Under the pieces are notes generated by a model. The model worked only from the letters and a program-made list of their open reading frames with translations, did no database searches and was not told the origin of the DNA. Shown in pieces: positions 33,188 to 44,008 of a stretch of DNA of 64,000 bases. Position numbers and translations under genes: made by a program. Numbering within the stretch: position 1 is the first letter of the stretch; each line of letters begins with the position of its first letter. Source of the DNA: Candidatus Aalborgiella aggregata (lineage in GTDB: Bacteria > Pseudomonadota > Gammaproteobacteria > Burkholderiales > Burkholderiaceae_C). Where the stretch lies: the NCBI GenBank assembly GCA_016705065.1, contig JADIYY010000001.1:496001-560000 (forward strand). The letters run 5' to 3'.

Positions 33188-35721
33188 ATGAGCTTTGACC
33201 CAGACCTCTACCGCCGCACCTTGCGCTTGGCAGGGCGTGGTCAAAACGGTCAAGACTTGAACCTGAGCGTGATTGACGCTGGCCCGCGCGATGCTTTGCG
33301 CACGATTGTGTTTTTGCATGGCATGGGCGGCTATGCGGGGTATTGGCATCACCAGCTCAATCATTTCTACGAAGGCAGCCGCGTGATCGCGCCCGATTTG
33401 CGCGGTCATGGTTTGAGCGATGCGCCCATCAGCACCTACAGCCGTGATGAATTATTGGGCGACATCGAGGCCGTGCTGGCGCTGTTGGATGTGCCAACAC
33501 AATTCATTTGGTGACCCATTCGTTTGGCGGTGCATTGGGCACCATGTATGCTTATAAGCACCCCGAACGTGTAGAGAAATTGGTCATTATCGGCTCGGCG
33601 GTGCGGTTTGACCAACTGGAAAATGCGGGGCGCTTTTTGTTGCGTGCGCCCAGTTGGTTGCTGAGCTTCATGTTCAAAATTTTGCCAGTGGGTAAACGCT
33701 ACCCACCAGGGCATGTCATTCATGCGCAATACAAAAATGCCGTCATCACTTATGACGGTACAGCCTACCTCAAAGCGCTAACTTGTCCCAGCTTGGTTAT
33801 CTTGGGCGACAAAGATAATCTGTTCAGCACCAAAGCCTACCAAGCCATTGCCAAATTGATTCCCAACGCGCAAGAGGTGACCTTGCCGCAGTCGGCGCAC
33901 CAGGTGATGGTGGAGCGCCCTGAAGCGGTGAACCGTGCATTGGATCGGTTTTTAGGCCCCGTCCAAATCGAAGCGGAACGACGTGCACGCCGTGACCGGC
34001 ATCGAATCTTGGAGCAAGAGCGCCCTTGGCTGAAGTTTTACGACGGTCGCACACCCTACCAAATTCGCCCACCGCAAGGGCCGCTGCAGCGCCATTTTGA
34101 AATTGCTGCCAAACGTTTTGCCAGTACACCGGCTGTGCAGTTTTTGCATACCAACATCAGCTATAAAAAGTTAGATAAATTTGCCAACCGATTTGCGGAA
34201 GGCATGCGCAAGCAGGGTGTTGAACATGGTGCACGGGTGCTGATTGTGTTGCCCAACATTCCGCAAGCGGTTATCGCCTATTTTGCGGCCTTGAAACTGG
34301 GCGCTGTGGTCACTTTCATGGAAGGGCAAGCCGCGCAAGAGGTGGTGTGTCAGCGCGTTGCAGAGCTGGGTGTACAGATGGTGATTAGCATGACCAACCG
34401 CTATCAGGATTTGCACCAAAGCGTGTTGGACGCGGGCGCGAAAACGGTGGTGTTTACCTCGTACCGCGAATTCATGGGCGTGCGCGATTGGTTGCTCTTC
34501 ACCCTCAATGAACATTACACAGCAGGGCACAGAATGCCTTTTTTGCGTAAATTAAAGTCCAATCGCCAGGTCTATCGCTTCCATGAGTTGATGAGTTTAA
34601 AGACGGACCGACCCGATACCGAGCCCACGGTGGACGATATCGCCGTCATTCAATACACCAGTGGCGCAGGCGAACATGCGGCCAAGGCGGTGAGCTTGAG
34701 TCACCGCAATTTGGTTGCCAATGCATTGCAAATAAGGCACTGGTTGCCAGAATCGCGCGTGGGTGATGAGCGCATTTTGGCGGTTTGGACTTTGGGCACC
34801 GGTTTAGCCGCAACGGTGAATTTGGCACCCTTGTTGGGCGCGACGGTGATACTGGTGCCGCGCACCGACCCATTGACTTTGTTGCAAACCATCAAGCGCA
34901 CCAAACCCACATTTTTGCCGGGCTCGCCACGCTTGTACCAGTTGCTCAGTCAGGTGCCGAATGTGCGGAAATTTGGCATGGCGTCGATTCGCGTGTGTTT
35001 CAGTGGTGGGGCGAATTTGCCAGTGGAAGTGCAAGAGAGTTTTGAAAAACTCACCAAAGGCCGCGTGGTCGATGCCTACAGCACCATGGAAGCGGGGATT
35101 TGCATCGCCAACCCATTGGCAGCGCGCAAACGCAGTGGTTCTATCGGTGTGCCCTTGCCCGATGTGGAAGTGCGTTTGTTTGATGCCAGCACAGGCCAAG
35201 AGTGTGGCGTGGATGAGGTGGGTGAAATGTGGATTCGCGGCCCGCAAGTCAGTCAAAGCTATTGGAGCAACCCGCTTGCGACTGCGCATGCCATGAAAGA
35301 TGGCTGGTTTCACACGGGTGATTTGGCCAAACGCGATGAGGATGGCTTTTTCTACCTGATGGAGCGTGAAGAGGATGTGATTCACCCCCGCTTGCAAGAT
35401 GACGGTGGCCAAACTGGGGAAGAACTGCAAGACATTTACCCCAGCGAGATTGAAGAAGTGTTGTATGAATTGCAAGAAGTAGCAGAAGTGGCTGTCACAT
35501 CTTGGCGTGAAGACAATGGCGCGTTGGAAATTGTCGCTTTCATCGTGCCACGCCACACTGCGATAGGTACTCTGGAGCCTCTGGATATTGCGCACCTACA
35601 CGACTGGTGCCGTAGCCGCTTACGCCCCGATGCACGACCCACGCAATTCAAAATTCTCAACAAACTTCCACACAGTGCAACCGGGAAAGTACTGCGCAAG
35701 GCATTACGAGGCTTGATGTAA
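33188..35721 (+). pseudogene. Alpha/beta hydrolase fused to AMP-dependent acyl ligase, one-base frameshift
   Basis: Two reading frames form one fusion gene of about 844 residues. The first (33188-33514) gives the N-terminal part of an alpha/beta hydrolase up to PTQFIW and a TGA. The second begins at 33508 in another frame and reads THSFGGALGTMYAY, the nucleophile elbow. Adding one T to the TTT run at 33507-33509 joins them as QFILVTHSFGG. The hydrolase runs to about residue 265, then an ANL adenylating domain of about 560 residues follows, with WFHTGDLAKRDEDGFFYL and PHSATGKVLRKALR. Its phosphate loop (TSGAGEHAAKAVSLSH) departs from the usual TSGTTGxPKG. The product and pathway are unknown. 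Confidence 0.85.
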
Positions 35722-35829
35722 CTGATTTACTGGGTTTGCAGTCAATCTCGGGGCAGTGAGGCGGTTAAAATAGGTTTTTGCTATTTTTGACATTGCTTGC
35801 GTATCGTTAACCTCTCCCACAGGCACATT

Positions 35830-38800
35830 TTGAACTCACCTGCTCAGCCCTTTATCAGTACTTTTGAGGGCGGTAACGCGCTCAGTTCTTTCCGTGTGTT
35901 GCAACTGCTGCCCAAGTTGCAAGCCATCAACCCCAACATCAGCCATGTGTCGGCACATTTTGTGCATTTGGCCGCTACAGATGGCGCATCCGATGCGGCT
36001 TTGCAAGCTAAATTGCAATCGCTGTTGACGTATGGAGAACCGGCGCAAAAGTCAGACATTGCAGCTGGTTCCCTCAAAATCATCGTTGCGCCACGCTTGG
36101 GAACGGTTTCCCCTTGGGCGTCCAAAGCCAGCGACATTGCGCACAACTGCGGCTTGGCGGTCAAACGCATTGAGCGCATGACCGAATACGTGTTGGCAGT
36201 CAAAGGCACAGCAGCACTGAACGCAGCAGATATTCAGAGCATTTCAGCAATCTTGCATGACCGCATGACCGAAAGCGTGTTGTTGAATCGCGCTGATAGC
36301 TTGAATTTATTCTCCCACTTAGACGCCGCACCCATGGCGCACGTGGATGTATTGCAAGGTGGCAAAACCGCGTTGCAGCAAGCCAACACCGAATTTGGAT
36401 TGGCATTGGCAGAAGATGAGATCGATTATCTTGTTAATGCCTTCACCGAGCTCAAACGCAACCCCACTGATGTGGAGTTAATGATGTTTGCACAGGCCAA
36501 TTCAGAGCACTGCCGGCATAAAATTTTCAACGCCAACTTCATTGTCGATGGCGTGACGATGGACAAGAGTTTGTTTGGCATGATTCGCCACACGCATCAA
36601 ACCAACCCGCAACACATGGTGGTGGCGTATTCGGACAACGCGTCGGTGATGGAAGGCAGTGTGGTGGAGCGTTTCACGGCTGATGCGGCTGCTCCTATGG
36701 CGAAAATTTATGAAAAATCAGGCTCTAGCCGGCATGATATAAGCCTAGATTGCTATAAAAAAGATAGTAAATTGCAACATGTGCTGATGAAGGTAGAAAC
36801 CCACAACCACCCCACAGCCATATCGCCCTTTGCTGGCGCGGCGACGGGTGCAGGCGGCGAAATACGCGATGAAGGCGCAACCGGGCGCGGCTCTAAACCC
36901 AAAGCGGGTTTGACGGGGTTCACTGTTTCGAAAATGGATTTCGAAACTCCTGCATCGTCCTACGGCAAACCCGAACACATCGCCAGCCCGCTGCAAATCA
37001 TGATCGAAGGGCCGTTGGGTGGCGCGGCGTTCAACAACGAATTTGGTCGCCCCAATTTGCTGGGCTATTTCCGCGAATACGAACAAAGCGTCGTCAGCGA
37101 TGTCGATACCTTGCAACGCGGCTACCACAAGCCCATCATGATTGCCGGCGGCTTGGGCACGATTGATGCGGATTTGACGCACAAAATCCAATTCCCAGCG
37201 GGTAGCTTGCTGATTCAACTCGGCGGCCCAGGCATGCGCATTGGCATGGGCGGCAGTGCGGCCAGCTCGTTGGCAACAGGCTCTAACGCAGCGTCTTTGG
37301 ATTTTGATTCCGTGCAGCGCGGCAACCCCGAAATTGAGCGCCGTGCGCAAGAGGTCATCAACCAATGTTGGCAAGCAGGTAAAAATAATCCCATCTTGGC
37401 GATTCACGATGTGGGCGCTGGTGGTTTGTCAAATGCGTTCCCGGAGTTGGTGAACGATGCCGGTCGCGGTGCGCGCTTTGATTTGCGGGCTGTGCCGCTG
37501 GAAGAATCAGGCTTGGCACCCAAAGAAATTTGGTGCAACGAAAGCCAAGAGCGCTACGTAATGGCCATTGCCGCTGAATCTTTAGATACCTTCAAAGCGA
37601 TTTGTGAACGTGAGCGTTGCCCGTTTGCGGTGGTGGGCGTGACGACGGATGAAAAGCAGTTGGTGCTGGCGGATGATGGCAATGAAAGCCCGGTCCAGAT
37701 GCCCATGAATGTGTTGCTGGGCAAACCACCCAAGATGACGCGCGATGTGAAATCGGTCCAGCGTCAAATTCCAGCCTTGAATTTAAATGGTGTCGAACTG
37801 CAAAAAGCTGTGATTGACGTCTTGGCGCACCCAACAGTCGCCAGCAAACGCTTTCTCATCACCATTGGCGACCGCACGGTGGGTGGCCTCACGCACCGCG
37901 ACCCAATGGTAGGGCCGTGGCAAGTACCAGTGGCGGATTGTGCTGTGACGCTGGCTGACTTCAAGGGTTTTGCCGGCGAAGCCATGAGCATGGGCGAGCG
38001 CACGCCATTGGCCGCGCTGGACGCACCCGCATCAGGCCGCATGGCAGTGGCCGAAGCCATTACCAATTTGCTGGCGGCACCGATTGAGTTGGATCGTGTC
38101 AAACTTTCTGCGAATTGGATGGCGGCCTGTGGTGAGGCAGGTGAAGATGCAGCACTGTTTGCAACCGTTAAAGCCGTGGGCATGGAACTGTGCCCAGCAT
38201 TGGGAATTTCGATTCCTGTAGGTAAAGATTCACTGTCAATGAAGACGACTTGGAAAGATGGAAATACAGATAAAAAAGTTTCATCTCCAGTCAGTCTTAT
38301 CGTCACAGCATTTGCAACCCTTGCCGATGTACGCGGCGCATTCACACCGCAATTGCAAACCACAGAGAGCGACACATCGCTGATTTTGATTGACTTGGGC
38401 AAAGGTCAAAACCGCATGGCGGGCAGCATTTTGGCGCAAACCATCAACCAGTTTGGTGACCGCGTGCCAGACTTGGATGACGCTCAAGACTTGCTCAATT
38501 TGGTTAAAGCCATCAGCCAATTGCGCAGCGACAACAAAGTGCTGGCCTACCACGATAAGAGCGATGGAGGCTTGTTGGCCACTGTGGCAGAAATGGCGTT
38601 TGCCGGCCATGTGGGTGTGGTGTTGAATGTGGACATGTTGGTGACCGAGGGTGACGGCATTTCTGATAGCCGCTTGGAAAGTAGTGACCATAAAATTTTA
38701 ACGACACAAGTTGCGCGCGGCGCCCCCTCGGGGGGTAGTGCAGCACACGAAGTGGCAAACGTGGGGGCAATGTCTCGGCGTGATGAGCTGACATTGAAAG

Positions 38801-39993
38801 CCCTGTTCAACGAAGAGTTGGGTGTGGTGATTCAGGTTCGCACATCAGAGCGCGATGCGGTGATGGATGTGCTGCGACAAAACGGTTTGAGCAAACACAG
38901 CCACAGCATTGGCAAAGTCATAGCGAAACCTTTGAAAGTGGAACCGGCCAGCATCCAAATCTGGCGCGATGCCAAAGCCATTTTCAGCGCACCACTGCAA
39001 GACCTGCACCAAGTGTGGGACAGCGTGAGCTGGAAAATCGCCAAGCTGCGCGACAACCCAGCCTGTGCCGACAGCGAACACCAAGCCGCAGGTGCACCTT
39101 CAGACCCTGGTTTGCACCTAAAATATATAGAAAATCAGCCTGTATCCGGCGTAAATACTGCCTATACTGCTATCAATAATATAGCATTGCCAGTGTATAC
39201 AGGCACTCGCCCTAAAGTTGCCATTCTGCGCGAACAGGGCGTGAATTCGCACATCGAAATGGCGTATTGCTTTACCGAAGCCGGCTTTGACGCCTATGAC
39301 GTGCACATGACCGATCTGCAAACGGGCAGGGCGAATTTGAAAGACTTTGTCGGCGTGGTGGCCTGCGGTGGCTTCAGCTATGGCGACACCTTGGGCGCAG
39401 GCATTGGTTGGGCGCGGTCCATCACGTTCAACCCACTTTTGTCTGACCAGTTTCAAGCCTTTTTCGCGCGGCCAAATACCTTTGGCTTGGGCGTGTGTAA
39501 CGGCTGCCAAATGTTTGCCGAGTTGGCACAAATCATCCCCGGTGCGGAACATTGGCCACGCTTCACCACGAATCAAAGCGAGCGTTTTGAAGCGCGCTTG
39601 AGCATGGTCGAAATTTTGGATTCACCCAGTTTGTTTTTAAGCGGCATGGCGGGTATACGCATGCCCATCGCGGTTGCACACGGCGAGGGCTTCGCAAACT
39701 TTGACCCTGCCAAAGCGGGCCGTGGCAACGCACAAACCGTGTTGCAAGCCATGCGCTTTACCGACAATTTTGGCAAAGCCACAGAGCAATACCCGTTCAA
39801 CCCCAACGGCAGCCCCAACGGTCTGACAGCCGTCACCACCGCAGACGGCCGCTTCACAGCCATGATGCCGCACCCCGAACGCGTTTTCCGCAACGTGCAA
39901 ATGAGCTGGACCCCAAATGACATTCACAGCGACATCAACGCCCACAGCCCGTGGATGCAACTGTGGCACAACGCGCGCAAGTGGGTGGCTTAA
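35830..39993 (+). CDS. purL: Phosphoribosylformylglycinamidine synthase, single chain
   Basis: The protein has about 1,387 residues from a TTG at 35830, preceded by AGG (a TTG at 35797 is also possible). It makes formylglycinamidine ribonucleotide in purine synthesis. The order is: an N-terminal PurS-like domain, two FGAM synthase halves with [20 protein letters not shown] and [12 protein letters not shown], then a C-terminal glutamine amidotransferase with Cys in [14 protein letters not shown] and the triad His in HGEGFANF. It is about 90 residues longer than E. coli PurL. Most of that excess is explained by three in-frame inserts, at 36709-36773, 38713-38768 and 39118-39188. The gene seems fully open despite them. 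Confidence 0.95.
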   Translation: MNSPAQPFISTFEGGNALSSFRVLQLLPKLQAINPNISHVSAHFVHLAATDGASDAALQAKLQSLLTYGEPAQKSDIAAGSLKIIVAPRLGTVSPWASKASDIAHNCGLAVKRIERMTEYVLAVKGTAALNAADIQSISAILHDRMTESVLLNRADSLNLFSHLDAAPMAHVDVLQGGKTALQQANTEFGLALAEDEIDYLVNAFTELKRNPTDVELMMFAQANSEHCRHKIFNANFIVDGVTMDKSLFGMIRHTHQTNPQHMVVAYSDNASVMEGSVVERFTADAAAPMAKIYEKSGSSRHDISLDCYKKDSKLQHVLMKVETHNHPTAISPFAGAATGAGGEIRDEGATGRGSKPKAGLTGFTVSKMDFETPASSYGKPEHIASPLQIMIEGPLGGAAFNNEFGRPNLLGYFREYEQSVVSDVDTLQRGYHKPIMIAGGLGTIDADLTHKIQFPAGSLLIQLGGPGMRIGMGGSAASSLATGSNAASLDFDSVQRGNPEIERRAQEVINQCWQAGKNNPILAIHDVGAGGLSNAFPELVNDAGRGARFDLRAVPLEESGLAPKEIWCNESQERYVMAIAAESLDTFKAICERERCPFAVVGVTTDEKQLVLADDGNESPVQMPMNVLLGKPPKMTRDVKSVQRQIPALNLNGVELQKAVIDVLAHPTVASKRFLITIGDRTVGGLTHRDPMVGPWQVPVADCAVTLADFKGFAGEAMSMGERTPLAALDAPASGRMAVAEAITNLLAAPIELDRVKLSANWMAACGEAGEDAALFATVKAVGMELCPALGISIPVGKDSLSMKTTWKDGNTDKKVSSPVSLIVTAFATLADVRGAFTPQLQTTESDTSLILIDLGKGQNRMAGSILAQTINQFGDRVPDLDDAQDLLNLVKAISQLRSDNKVLAYHDKSDGGLLATVAEMAFAGHVGVVLNVDMLVTEGDGISDSRLESSDHKILTTQVARGAPSGGSAAHEVANVGAMSRRDELTLKALFNEELGVVIQVRTSERDAVMDVLRQNGLSKHSHSIGKVIAKPLKVEPASIQIWRDAKAIFSAPLQDLHQVWDSVSWKIAKLRDNPACADSEHQAAGAPSDPGLHLKYIENQPVSGVNTAYTAINNIALPVYTGTRPKVAILREQGVNSHIEMAYCFTEAGFDAYDVHMTDLQTGRANLKDFVGVVACGGFSYGDTLGAGIGWARSITFNPLLSDQFQAFFARPNTFGLGVCNGCQMFAELAQIIPGAEHWPRFTTNQSERFEARLSMVEILDSPSLFLSGMAGIRMPIAVAHGEGFANFDPAKAGRGNAQTVLQAMRFTDNFGKATEQYPFNPNGSPNGLTAVTTADGRFTAMMPHPERVFRNVQMSWTPNDIHSDINAHSPWMQLWHNARKWVA
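36709..36773 (-). repeat. Two-hairpin AT-rich repeat inside purL, coding copy 1
   Basis: A reverse copy read in frame. It shows TGAAAAATCAGGCTCTAGCC, GGCATGATATAAGCCTA and ATTGCTATAAAAAAGATAGT. It encodes [19 protein letters not shown] between the AMAKIYE segment and [13 protein letters not shown]. coli PurL has about 18 fewer residues in this interval. Confidence 0.85.
38713..38768. repeat. GC-rich repeat-like insert inside purL
   Basis: CGCCCCCTCGGGGGG followed about 30 bases later by GTGGGGGC gives two alternative hairpins with the GCCCCC at its start. It encodes [19 protein letters not shown], which has no counterpart in E. coli PurL before the conserved [12 protein letters not shown]. 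Its base composition is unlike the rest of the gene. Similar GC-rich elements occur, as I recall, in Comamonadaceae genomes. Confidence 0.65.
39118..39188 (-). repeat. Two-hairpin AT-rich repeat inside purL, coding copy 2
   Basis: A reverse copy read in frame. It shows AAAATCAGCCTGTATCCGGC, GTAAATACTGCCTATA and CTGCTATCAATAATATAGCA. It encodes [19 protein letters not shown] in the linker between the synthase and the amidotransferase domains, between DPGLHLKY and [14 protein letters not shown]. Confidence 0.9.
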
Positions 39994-40005
39994 AGTTTGA
40001 TAAAA

Positions 40006-41019
40006 ATGGAGCTAGCCAGCCAACACCTGAAAGATATCCTCAAAGAGGTCTTTCATCACCAAGCGCCGCACCAAGCTTTGGTGGTGTTTGATACGCAAAG
40101 TGAATTGTCGCGCTTGCTGTCTGATGCCTACAAGATCGCTTTGCCTGATGCGCAGTTCATTGATTTTGATAAGCACACACCGGCGCAAATTCATGCTGAG
40201 TTTGCAAAATTGCACGCATCGGATTTGGTGGTGTTGGTGCAATCGACCAATTTCAGGTTAGAGGCATTTCGCATTCGGGTTGAGCTGTTCAAACGCGGTT
40301 TGAAAGTCATCGAACATCCACACTTGTCGCGCATGGTGGGCGATGAAGTGGCTGTGTATGTGGATGCTTTGGCCTACGATGGTGTGTATTATCGCGGCGT
40401 CGGGCAGGGGTTGAAAACCATCATCGACTCAGCAAAAGGTGGTGTGCTCGACAGTGGCGGCGTGACACATCCCGGTGCGCGTTTGGTATTTGGTTCAGCT
40501 TTTGAATCCGCCAAACTCAACGTGGGCGACTACCGCGCCATGCCCAATACGGGTGGGCAATTTCCCATTGGTGAAGTGTTCACCGAAGCGCAAAACTTAG
40601 AAGCCGTGAATGGCCGTGTGCGCATTTTTGCTTTTGGTGATACGGCGTTCAAAGTCAATCGACCAGCCACGCCCATCACACTCATCGTTGAAAAAGGGCA
40701 AGTGATCGCCACCGAAAACAGCACGGCAGAATTTGATACCGTGCTGGCCAATATTCGCGCCGATGAAGAGGTGGTGTGGTTGCGTGAAATCGGTTTCGGC
40801 CTGAACCGCGCCTTTACCCAAGACCGCACAGTGAGTGACATTGGCACCTATGAACGCATGTGCGGCATGCACCTGTCTCTGGGCGCCAAACATGGCATTT
40901 ACCCCAAACCCGGCTTCAAACGCAACGACGGCAAACACCATGTGGATGTGTTTGCGGTGACAGAGTGTTTGACGTTGGACGACAAAGTCGTCTACCGCAA
41001 TGGGGCGTGGGTGGTGTAA
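40006..41019 (+). CDS. M29-like metallopeptidase (aminopeptidase family), putative
   Basis: The 337-residue protein starts at the ATG at 40006 (a TTG lies three codons upstream). It has the residue pattern of M29 aminopeptidases near its C-terminus: Glu in GGQFPIGEVFTEAQN, Glu in WLREIGFGLN, His in MHLSLGAKHGIY, and the closing KHHVDVFAV with His and Asp. These would bind two metal ions. The N-terminal half (LVVFDTQSELSRLLSDAYKI) is a Rossmann-like domain as in that family. The overall match is partial and I place it there as a putative member. It begins 12 bases after the purL stop, so it may be co-transcribed. Confidence 0.6.
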   Translation: MELASQHLKDILKEVFHHQAPHQALVVFDTQSELSRLLSDAYKIALPDAQFIDFDKHTPAQIHAEFAKLHASDLVVLVQSTNFRLEAFRIRVELFKRGLKVIEHPHLSRMVGDEVAVYVDALAYDGVYYRGVGQGLKTIIDSAKGGVLDSGGVTHPGARLVFGSAFESAKLNVGDYRAMPNTGGQFPIGEVFTEAQNLEAVNGRVRIFAFGDTAFKVNRPATPITLIVEKGQVIATENSTAEFDTVLANIRADEEVVWLREIGFGLNRAFTQDRTVSDIGTYERMCGMHLSLGAKHGIYPKPGFKRNDGKHHVDVFAVTECLTLDDKVVYRNGAWVV

Positions 41020-41025
41020 TAAACT

Positions 41026-41715
41026 TTAAGCGGCCACCCCAAAAAGAGCGCCAACACCTGCAGTCAACCCCATTGCCAAAGCGCCCCAAAACGTAACGCG
41101 CGTGACAGATGCCATCACTGGGGAGCCGCCTGCGCGTGCAGCCATGTAGCCCAAAAGCGCCAGAAAGAAGAGAGAGCTGGCTGCGACACCCCACATCAAA
41201 GCGGACGTTGGCAATATGAGGACCATCAGAAGTGGCAGGGCAGCGCCCACTGCAAACGTACCTGCCGACGCCAAAGCAGCTTGCACCGGTTTCGCGGCCA
41301 AGGTGTCCGATATGCCCAACTCGTCCCGGCTATGCGCTGCTAATGCGTCATGCTGCGTTAACTGGGTGGCAACCTGCGCGGCCAATGTTTTGTCCAATCC
41401 GCGTTTGATGTAAATGGAAGTCAGTTCGGCGTGCTCCTGTTCGGGGTTTGTTGCCAACTCTTGTTTTTCGCGTGCCAGGTCGGCGCTTTCGGTATCGGCT
41501 TGTGAGCTGACAGAGACATATTCACCTGCCGCCATGGACATGGTACCCGCAACGAGTCCAGCAACGCCAGCCACCAAAATGCCCTGGGTCTCTGCGTTGG
41601 CGGCGGCGACACCCAAGACCAAACTGGCCGTCGAAACGATCCCATCATTAGCGCCAAGCACTGCGGCACGAAGCCAGCCTGTTCTGTGTGTTCTGTGACT
41701 TTCGCTGTGTCTCAT
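41026..41715 (-). CDS. VIT family iron/manganese transporter
   Basis: The 229-residue membrane protein begins GWLRAAVLGANDGIVSTASLVLGV, the VIT1/CCC1 start. The first two membrane helices (AGVAGLVAGTMSMAAGEYVSV) carry the conserved Gly/Met/Glu segment, and a charged cytoplasmic insert of about 75 residues (TESADLAREKQELATNPEQ) lies in the middle, followed by three more hydrophobic segments. VIT proteins export or store Fe2+ and Mn2+. The gene converges with the M29-like gene; only six bases separate the stops. Confidence 0.92.
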   Translation of the reverse strand: MRHSESHRTHRTGWLRAAVLGANDGIVSTASLVLGVAAANAETQGILVAGVAGLVAGTMSMAAGEYVSVSSQADTESADLAREKQELATNPEQEHAELTSIYIKRGLDKTLAAQVATQLTQHDALAAHSRDELGISDTLAAKPVQAALASAGTFAVGAALPLLMVLILPTSALMWGVAASSLFFLALLGYMAARAGGSPVMASVTRVTFWGALAMGLTAGVGALFGVAA

Positions 41716-42132
41716 GGTGGTTTCCGTTTGTTAAAGGGTTGTAAGAGGTTTAAAGCGACGCCAAATGCATCTGGTCGCGTTCAATGCGTTTATCGGTCAA
41801 CCCGCTGAATTTTGCAGGGGTTAATACTGGTGTGCTGGTAGGGAAATGCATTTGATCACCAACTTGATTCATTACAACACTGAATCTGCTGTTCAGCCAA
41901 GCAGCGCTCGCAGTTCCTAAGAAAACAGTCAAGTATCGGATAAGCTGTTTCCTAGGGATTTGGCTAAAGTGTGAAGGTGGGCTGTGCTATAATCGAATGG
42001 CTTTGCACGGTACGCTATTGGTGTGTCATGTGAGGCGATACGCGAACTTGTCCATTCAAGGTGTGGGGTAGTGAAATACCTCAAGTCGGGCAGGTTTTAG
42101 ACCTAACCTTTTGATTACATTGGAAAAATACT
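41716..42132 (+). promoter_or_regulatory. 417-base leader and promoter region upstream of rpsB
   Basis: No gene is supported here; a 60-codon leftward frame at 41750-41932 looks random. The best promoter is an extended -10, TGCTATAAT at 41985-41993, giving a leader of about 130 bases with T-rich and G-rich hairpin-forming sequence. Leaders of this kind in many bacteria carry an autoregulatory site for ribosomal protein S2, but no matching structure could be confirmed by eye. Confidence 0.6.
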
Positions 42133-42888
42133 ATGTCAGTCACCATGCGTGAAATGCTGGATGCGGGTGTTCATTTTGGACACCAAACCCGTTTCTGGAA
42201 CCCTAAGATGGCCCCGTTTATTTTCGGTCATCGCAACAAAATTCATATCGTCAACTTGGAAAAAACATTACCTATGTTCCAAGAGGCAGCCAAGTTTGTG
42301 CGTCAATTGACAGCCAACGGCGGCACCGTATTGATGGTTGGTACCAAGCGCCAAGCGCGCGAAATCTTGTCAACTGAAGCCTTGCGTGCTGGTGTTCCAT
42401 TTGTGGACCAACGCTGGTTGGGTGGCATGATGACCAACTTCAAAACAGTCAAAATTTCTCTCAAGCGTTTGAAAGAAATGAAAGCTCAGCAAGAAGCTGG
42501 CTTGGATTCATTGAGCAAAAAAGAACAATTGATGTTTGCCCGTGAAATGGCGAAACTAGAGCGCGACATGGGTGGCATTCAAGACATGACTGGTTTGCCA
42601 GACGCGATTTTTGTGATTGACGTGGGTTACCACAAAATTGCCATTCAAGAAGCTCGCAAATTGGGCATTCCATTGGTCGGCGTGGTTGATACCAACCATT
42701 CACCTGAAGGCATTGACTACGTGATTCCTGGCAATGACGACTCATCTAAAGCAGTGGCTTTGTATGCACGCGGCATTGCTGATGCGATTATCGAAGGTCG
42801 CAACAACCGCAACAACGATTTGGTGAAAACCGTTGCTGCTGAAGGTGCGGACGAGTTTGTGGAAGTTGAAGAGGATTCTGCGGCTTAA
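42133..42888 (+). CDS. rpsB: 30S ribosomal protein S2
   Basis: The 251-residue protein matches S2 over its length: [20 protein letters not shown], then [30 protein letters not shown], and [20 protein letters not shown]. Near the C-terminus are [20 protein letters not shown] and a short acidic tail. S2 joins the head of the small ribosomal subunit. It opens the translation-to-lipid gene cluster and is followed by a transcription terminator-like hairpin before tsf, which lowers expression downstream. Confidence 0.98.
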   Translation: MSVTMREMLDAGVHFGHQTRFWNPKMAPFIFGHRNKIHIVNLEKTLPMFQEAAKFVRQLTANGGTVLMVGTKRQAREILSTEALRAGVPFVDQRWLGGMMTNFKTVKISLKRLKEMKAQQEAGLDSLSKKEQLMFAREMAKLERDMGGIQDMTGLPDAIFVIDVGYHKIAIQEARKLGIPLVGVVDTNHSPEGIDYVIPGNDDSSKAVALYARGIADAIIEGRNNRNNDLVKTVAAEGADEFVEVEEDSAA

Positions 42889-42925
42889 GCCATTGCCAAA
42901 AGTTAGCCCCTAGTTTTCTAGGCAA

Positions 42926-42957
42926 AAATAGGGGGCACTGGTTGCCCTCTTTTTTTA
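42926..42957 (+). terminator. Terminator or attenuator hairpin between rpsB and tsf
   Basis: GGGGGCA and TGCCCTC pair with one mismatch around a short loop, followed by seven Ts. An upstream TAGCCCCTA can also pair with TAGGGGGC. This placement is typical of partial read-through between rpsB and tsf. Confidence 0.85.
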
Positions 42958-43001
42958 AGCAAAATTTTATTATTGAATTTATATTTAAGTAGGAGTTAGA
43001 A

Positions 43002-43928
43002 ATGACAACGATTACAGCCAGCATGGTTGCCGCATTGCGCGCTAAAACCGATGCACCCATGATGGAATGCAAAAAAGCACTGACAGAAGCTGCAGGGGAC
43101 ATGGACAAAGCAGAAGAGCTGCTGCGTGTTAAGTTGGGTAGTAAAGCCAGCAAAGCGTCTGACCGTATCACCGCTGAAGGCGTTGTGATGTGCAGCGTCA
43201 GCGGCACCACAGGCGCTATGTTGGAAGTGAATTGCGAAACCGACTTTGTAACCAAAAACGACAGCTTTTTGGCATTGTCACAAGCCGCCGTTGATTTGGT
43301 TGCCAAGAACAATCCAGCCGACATTGCAGCATTGGGTGCTCTGGCTTATGAACAAGAAGGCTTTGGCCCTACATTGGAAGATGTACGCAAAGGTTTGATC
43401 GGCAAAATTGGCGAAAACATGAGCTTCCGTCGCTTTAAACGCAATGCTGGTGGTTCAAAATTAGCCAACTATTTGCACGGCACACGCATTGGTGTGTTGG
43501 TCGAGTATGAAGGTGACGACACAGCAGCCAAAGACGTGGCGATGCACATTGCTGCGATGAAACCAGTGTCTCTGTCAAGCGCCGAAGTGCCAGCCGAATT
43601 GGTAGCCAAAGAGCGTTCAGTGGCAGCGGCCAAAGCAGCTGAAGATGCTGCAACAGCCAAAGCTGCTGGTAAACCAGTGCAAACTGACGAAATCGTTGCC
43701 AAGCGTATTGAAGGTGGCGTGCAAAAATTCTTGAAAGAAGTATCTTTGTATGACCAGGTTTTTGTGAAAGCTGCAGACGGCAAACAAACCGTTGCTGCCA
43801 TGTTGAAAGACAAAGCAACCACCATCAAAGGCTTCACACTTTATGTGGTGGGTGAAGGCATTGAGAAAAAGGTTGACGATTTTGCTGCTGAAGTTGCTGC
43901 GCAAGTGGCTGCTGCCAAAGCTGCTTAA
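43002..43928 (+). CDS. tsf: Elongation factor Ts
   Basis: The 308-residue protein exchanges the guanine nucleotide on EF-Tu. The N-terminal UBA-like domain reads [20 protein letters not shown], and the core contains [20 protein letters not shown]. The remaining length (dimerisation and C-terminal modules) is normal. It has a strong SD (TAGGAGTTAG). It is the second gene of the cluster after the rpsB attenuator. Confidence 0.97.
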   Translation: MTTITASMVAALRAKTDAPMMECKKALTEAAGDMDKAEELLRVKLGSKASKASDRITAEGVVMCSVSGTTGAMLEVNCETDFVTKNDSFLALSQAAVDLVAKNNPADIAALGALAYEQEGFGPTLEDVRKGLIGKIGENMSFRRFKRNAGGSKLANYLHGTRIGVLVEYEGDDTAAKDVAMHIAAMKPVSLSSAEVPAELVAKERSVAAAKAAEDAATAKAAGKPVQTDEIVAKRIEGGVQKFLKEVSLYDQVFVKAADGKQTVAAMLKDKATTIKGFTLYVVGEGIEKKVDDFAAEVAAQVAAAKAA

Positions 43929-44008
43929 TTTGATTCGCGATAACGTCATTCAATCGCCACATTAACGTCAATCAAACTTCATCAAACACCATTCAAAAGG
44001 AGTCGTCT

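Noticed and set aside
33188..35721. OleBC-type beta-lactone hydrocarbon fusion
   Set aside because: OleB uses an Asp nucleophile of the haloalkane dehalogenase kind. Here the elbow is THSFGG with Ser, so the resemblance is only in domain order.
41750..41932. Leftward 60-codon frame upstream of rpsB
   Set aside because: It has no ribosome binding site, lies in the rpsB leader region, and its residues look random.
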